Assembly (NCBI GenBank): GCA_026398675.1
Contig: JAPLSK010000345.1
Location: 1-6,898, forward strand
Length of the DNA stretch: 6,898 nt
Origin: a bacterium
GTDB taxonomy: Bacteria; RBG-13-66-14
Direction of reading: 5' to 3'
Shown: positions 5,223 through 6,898 of the stretch, piece by piece
Layout: the number at the start of each line of letters is the position of its first letter
Position numbering within the stretch: the stretch's first letter is position 1
Translations under genes and position numbers: made by a program
Notes under the pieces: generated by a model
The model's database searches: none
Seen by the model: the letters and a program-made list of their open reading frames with translations, nothing else
Told to the model about the DNA's origin: nothing

Positions 5223-6648
5223 TCACATCCCCTTGGGTTTAATGGGGTATACGACCCTGGCCCCGGCGGCCAGACATCGCTCTACCGACTCACTTTTGCG
5301 GGCGTAGAAGGTGAAGTACAGGTCCGGCGCGGTCTGAACCAGCATCGGCTGGTACAGCCCGGCGAAGCGCGAATCGGAGAGCACGGACCGGTTGGGGTCG
5401 GGCGTTGCACAGACCGGCGAAATCGAGGTTGGGGAGCCCCGACGCATAGGGCAGGGCACCCGCCGAACCACTCGCGATCAGAGTCCCCGCCGGCAACGCC
5501 TCCTTAAGGAACTCACCGGCGATAATCTTCCGGTTGTTGTGCAAGAGATCGCCAGGCGACGACCAGCGATCCAGCGTCGGCTGAATCCCGGCGATGACGC
5601 CCCACAGGATCGCCAGACCGGCGAAGAATCCGGGGATGAACCGCCACCTGGAACCCAGCTCCTGCAACTCCCCCAGGCCCAGCGTCGCCCAGAGGGCGAG
5701 AATCGCCGCGTAGGGCGCCATGAACCGAAAATGTTCCATGTAGTCCCCGCCGGAGTAGACGACGAATACGGCACACCCGGCCAACATCAGGGCCAGAAGG
5801 GTCGCGTCGGCCCGCTTGAAGCGGCGGACCAGCGCGAAGACCCCAGCGATTCCGAGCGCCAGGGGCGGCCGAAGAAACGCCCAGAAGAAGAGGTACCCAA
5901 GGCCGCTCTTGAGCTGGTAGAGCGACCCCCCGGCCTTGACGACGGCGGGCAGAGACCACCACAAGCCGTAGTAGAGCCGGCGGAAGACGAGCTGCGCCGC
6001 CACCAGGCCCAGGGCGGGGATGAGATCGCGCCAGTCGGACCCGGTGGGGATTTTGCGCCACCGGCAGTAAAGGTAATGAACGGCGAAGATGAGGATGAAT
6101 CCGAAGCCCTCGGGGCGCGTCAGCGCGGCCAGGCCGAGAAAAAAGCCGGTCCACGGGAACCGGCTGGGTTTTTCACGGAGGTGGAAGAATACGGCGCAGG
6201 CCAGCAGAAGACCGAAGAAGACCGTTTCCAGCCCGGATCCGGCCCAGTAAACCACGGAGAATGACGTGGCCACGAAACCCGGCGCCGCCAGGGGAAGCCA
6301 ACGACGATCGGGAAGGAGCCTCTTCGCCAGACGCCAGACGACGTAGAGGAGCATCGCGCCGGAAAGGATACCCAGCGCAGGGGCGGCATGCTCCGGCGGG
6401 ATGCCCGCCAGGGCGAAGGGGGCCAGGAGGAGGATCCAGAGGAGGTTGGAGTAGCCCTCGTCGTGGACGCCGGGGTTGTAGACCAGTCCCTGACCTTGGA
6501 CGAGGTTCTGCACGTAGCGGAAGGAGATGAAGGCGTCTTCGTTTAAAAAGAAGCAGGAGACGGACCAGGCCGACCACAAGACCACGATGGCGAGGAAGAG
6601 CAGGTAGGGTGCAAGGTCCCGAGTCGATTTGCGTTCAAGCTCGGTCAT
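5223..6648 (-). CDS. GT-C superfamily membrane glycosyltransferase, frameshifted near the C-terminus
   Basis: A polytopic enzyme of the GT39/GT87-like class, which uses polyprenyl-phosphate sugars and acts on the outer face of the membrane. After helix 1 (about 14-35) come NEDAFISFRYV (36-46), with the acidic pair E37-D38 typical of the GT-C catalytic loop, then GLVYNPG (54-60) and EGYSNLLW. Further on are GSGLETVFFG, LAALTRPEGFG and about ten more hydrophobic segments. The frame is intact to residue 415 (N, 5404-5406). It then shifts: the natural continuation (PDPNRSVLSD, then PDLYFTFYARKSESVE, ending KPKGM) is in another frame and stops at 5223, while the original frame runs into Arg-rich nonsense and stops at 5290. 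Repaired length is 474 residues. I chose the ATG at 6648 (AAGAG nearby); the ATG at 6717 adds a stretch encoded partly by a T-run and lacks a binding site. The substrate is unknown. Confidence 0.85.
5394..5406 (-). other. Frameshift site in the glycosyltransferase gene
   Basis: Reading must skip one base (or two must be missing) between the codon for N415 and the downstream CCC-GAC-CCC codons. The region contains a C4 run (complement of 5394-5397) and a C3 run (5400-5402), which suits an indel by assembly, sequencing or replication error. No slippery heptamer with a downstream pseudoknot is apparent, so programmed shifting is unlikely. Confidence 0.7.
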
Positions 6649-6662
6649 GTCTCTTTTTGCCG

Positions 6663-6683
6663 CTCGGATTGTTACTATTCGAG
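6663..6683 (-). promoter_or_regulatory. Imperfect dyad in the AT-rich leader of the glycosyltransferase
   Basis: CTCGGAT (6663-6669) and ATTCGAG (6677-6683) pair at 6 of 7 positions around 7 nt, ending 14 nt before the ATG at 6648. The surrounding 6670-6701 is the most AT-rich DNA nearby, with a 7-base T-run on the minus strand, and probably holds the promoter. I could not settle on a -35/-10 pair. The dyad may be an operator or a hairpin in the 5' leader. Confidence 0.3.
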
Positions 6684-6744
6684 TCCGTTTATTTAAAAAA
6701 AGAGGGTGGCGCATCACGCGGGACGGCGGGGACGGGGTGACATC

Positions 6745-6782
6745 CCCACGGCGCGACCGGCGGTCCAGGTTGCGGCCGTGGG
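6745..6782 (-). terminator. Inverted repeat just after the upstream gene, possible terminator
   Basis: A perfect 8-bp stem (CCCACGGC 6745-6752 with GCCGTGGG 6775-6782) encloses 22 nt that contain a smaller GACC/GGTC hairpin (6755-6765). It begins 2 bp after the stop of the upstream gene in transcription order. There is no T-run directly after it, so it is not a canonical intrinsic terminator; it could be a weak or factor-assisted 3' end. Confidence 0.35.
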
Positions 6783-6784
6783 CC

Positions 6785-6898
6785 TCAGATCAAGCCCAAC
6801 GCCCCGAGCTCCACCCGCGCGCTCTCCAGACCCGCCGGATCGCCGACGCCCAGAACCCGGATTCCGGGCGCGCAGCGTTTCAACAGGCCCGCGAGCAC
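6785..6898 (-). CDS. C-terminal fragment of an unrecognised protein
   Basis: The last 37 codons and the TGA of a gene that enters from the right edge. The fragment reads VLAGLLKRCAPGIRVLGVGD followed by PAGLESARVELGALGLI. The frame is open from the edge, GC-rich at third positions and has a normal amino-acid composition. The other two minus frames either stop at once or give Arg/Gly-rich nonsense. The VLGVGDPAGLESA segment looks like a strand and loop before a terminal helix, but this is too little to name a family. It lies 136 bp upstream of the glycosyltransferase and ends just before an inverted repeat, so it probably belongs to a separate transcription unit. Confidence 0.6.
   Translation of the reverse strand: MLAGLLKRCAPGIRVLGVGDPAGLESARVELGALGLI

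Noticed and set aside
5392..6264. Long plus-strand open frame (290 codons) opposite the glycosyltransferase
   Set aside because: Its product is Arg/Gln/Glu/Pro/Gly-rich with no domain, and it is the antisense of a well-supported membrane enzyme. High GC makes such shadows common.
6695..6701. Seven-base T-run (minus strand) as an intrinsic terminator of the upstream gene
   Set aside because: No GC-rich stem lies immediately before it; the only good stem is about 45 nt away.
6649..6717. N-terminal extension of the glycosyltransferase from an ATG at 6717
   Set aside because: No ribosome binding site, and the extension runs through an AT-rich tract and a dyad that look like leader DNA. The ATG at 6648 gives a normal short basic N-terminus before helix 1.
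1..6898. CRISPR arrays, tRNA/rRNA genes, insertion sequences, attachment sites
   Set aside because: Looked for on both strands; no regularly spaced repeats, no tRNA-like cloverleaf, no transposase and no terminal inverted repeats were seen.

Overview
The window is a moderately GC-rich (about 59% by eye) bacterial segment in which every gene I can support reads on the minus strand. Nothing marks it as plasmid, phage or transposon DNA. The organism is a bacterium; several encoded families are of the uncharacterised kind seen in environmental and metagenome-derived candidate phyla. That lineage guess is inference, as no taxonomic marker gene is present.

Layout in transcription order (right to left): the last 37 codons of an unrecognised gene (6785-6898); a 136-bp gap with an inverted repeat and an AT-rich leader; a GT-C type membrane glycosyltransferase (5223-6648) carrying a +1 frameshift near its 3' end; a well-formed sigma70-like promoter (TTGACA, 17 bp, TAAACT; 5180-5208); then a five-gene unidirectional cluster running off the left edge. 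The cluster encodes a secreted/anchored FN3 plus DUF6754-type protein (3866-5131), a six-helix membrane protein (3200-3808), a two-helix anchored alpha/beta protein (paralogue A, 2226-3110), another polytopic membrane protein (1251-2042), and paralogues B (161-1075) and C (1-157, N-terminus only).

The main observation is that the cluster appears to be built by duplication. Paralogues A, B and C are clearly one family. The C-terminal domain of the FN3 protein looks like a divergent fourth member, with the same order of elements: membrane helix, alpha/beta domain, an Ile-Pro hydrophobic stretch, a LLGGLKG signature and a final membrane helix. The two polytopic proteins also share a local motif and may be distant relatives. 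I infer a multi-subunit, membrane-embedded assembly with several related subunits, non-identical copies of polytopic partners and one exposed FN3 domain. Its function cannot be read from the sequence. The glycosyltransferase upstream has its own leader and is probably not part of the assembly.

Gaps over 100 bp inside the cluster (1076-1250 and 2043-2225) contain no convincing genes, only imperfect dyads and palindromes, described below.
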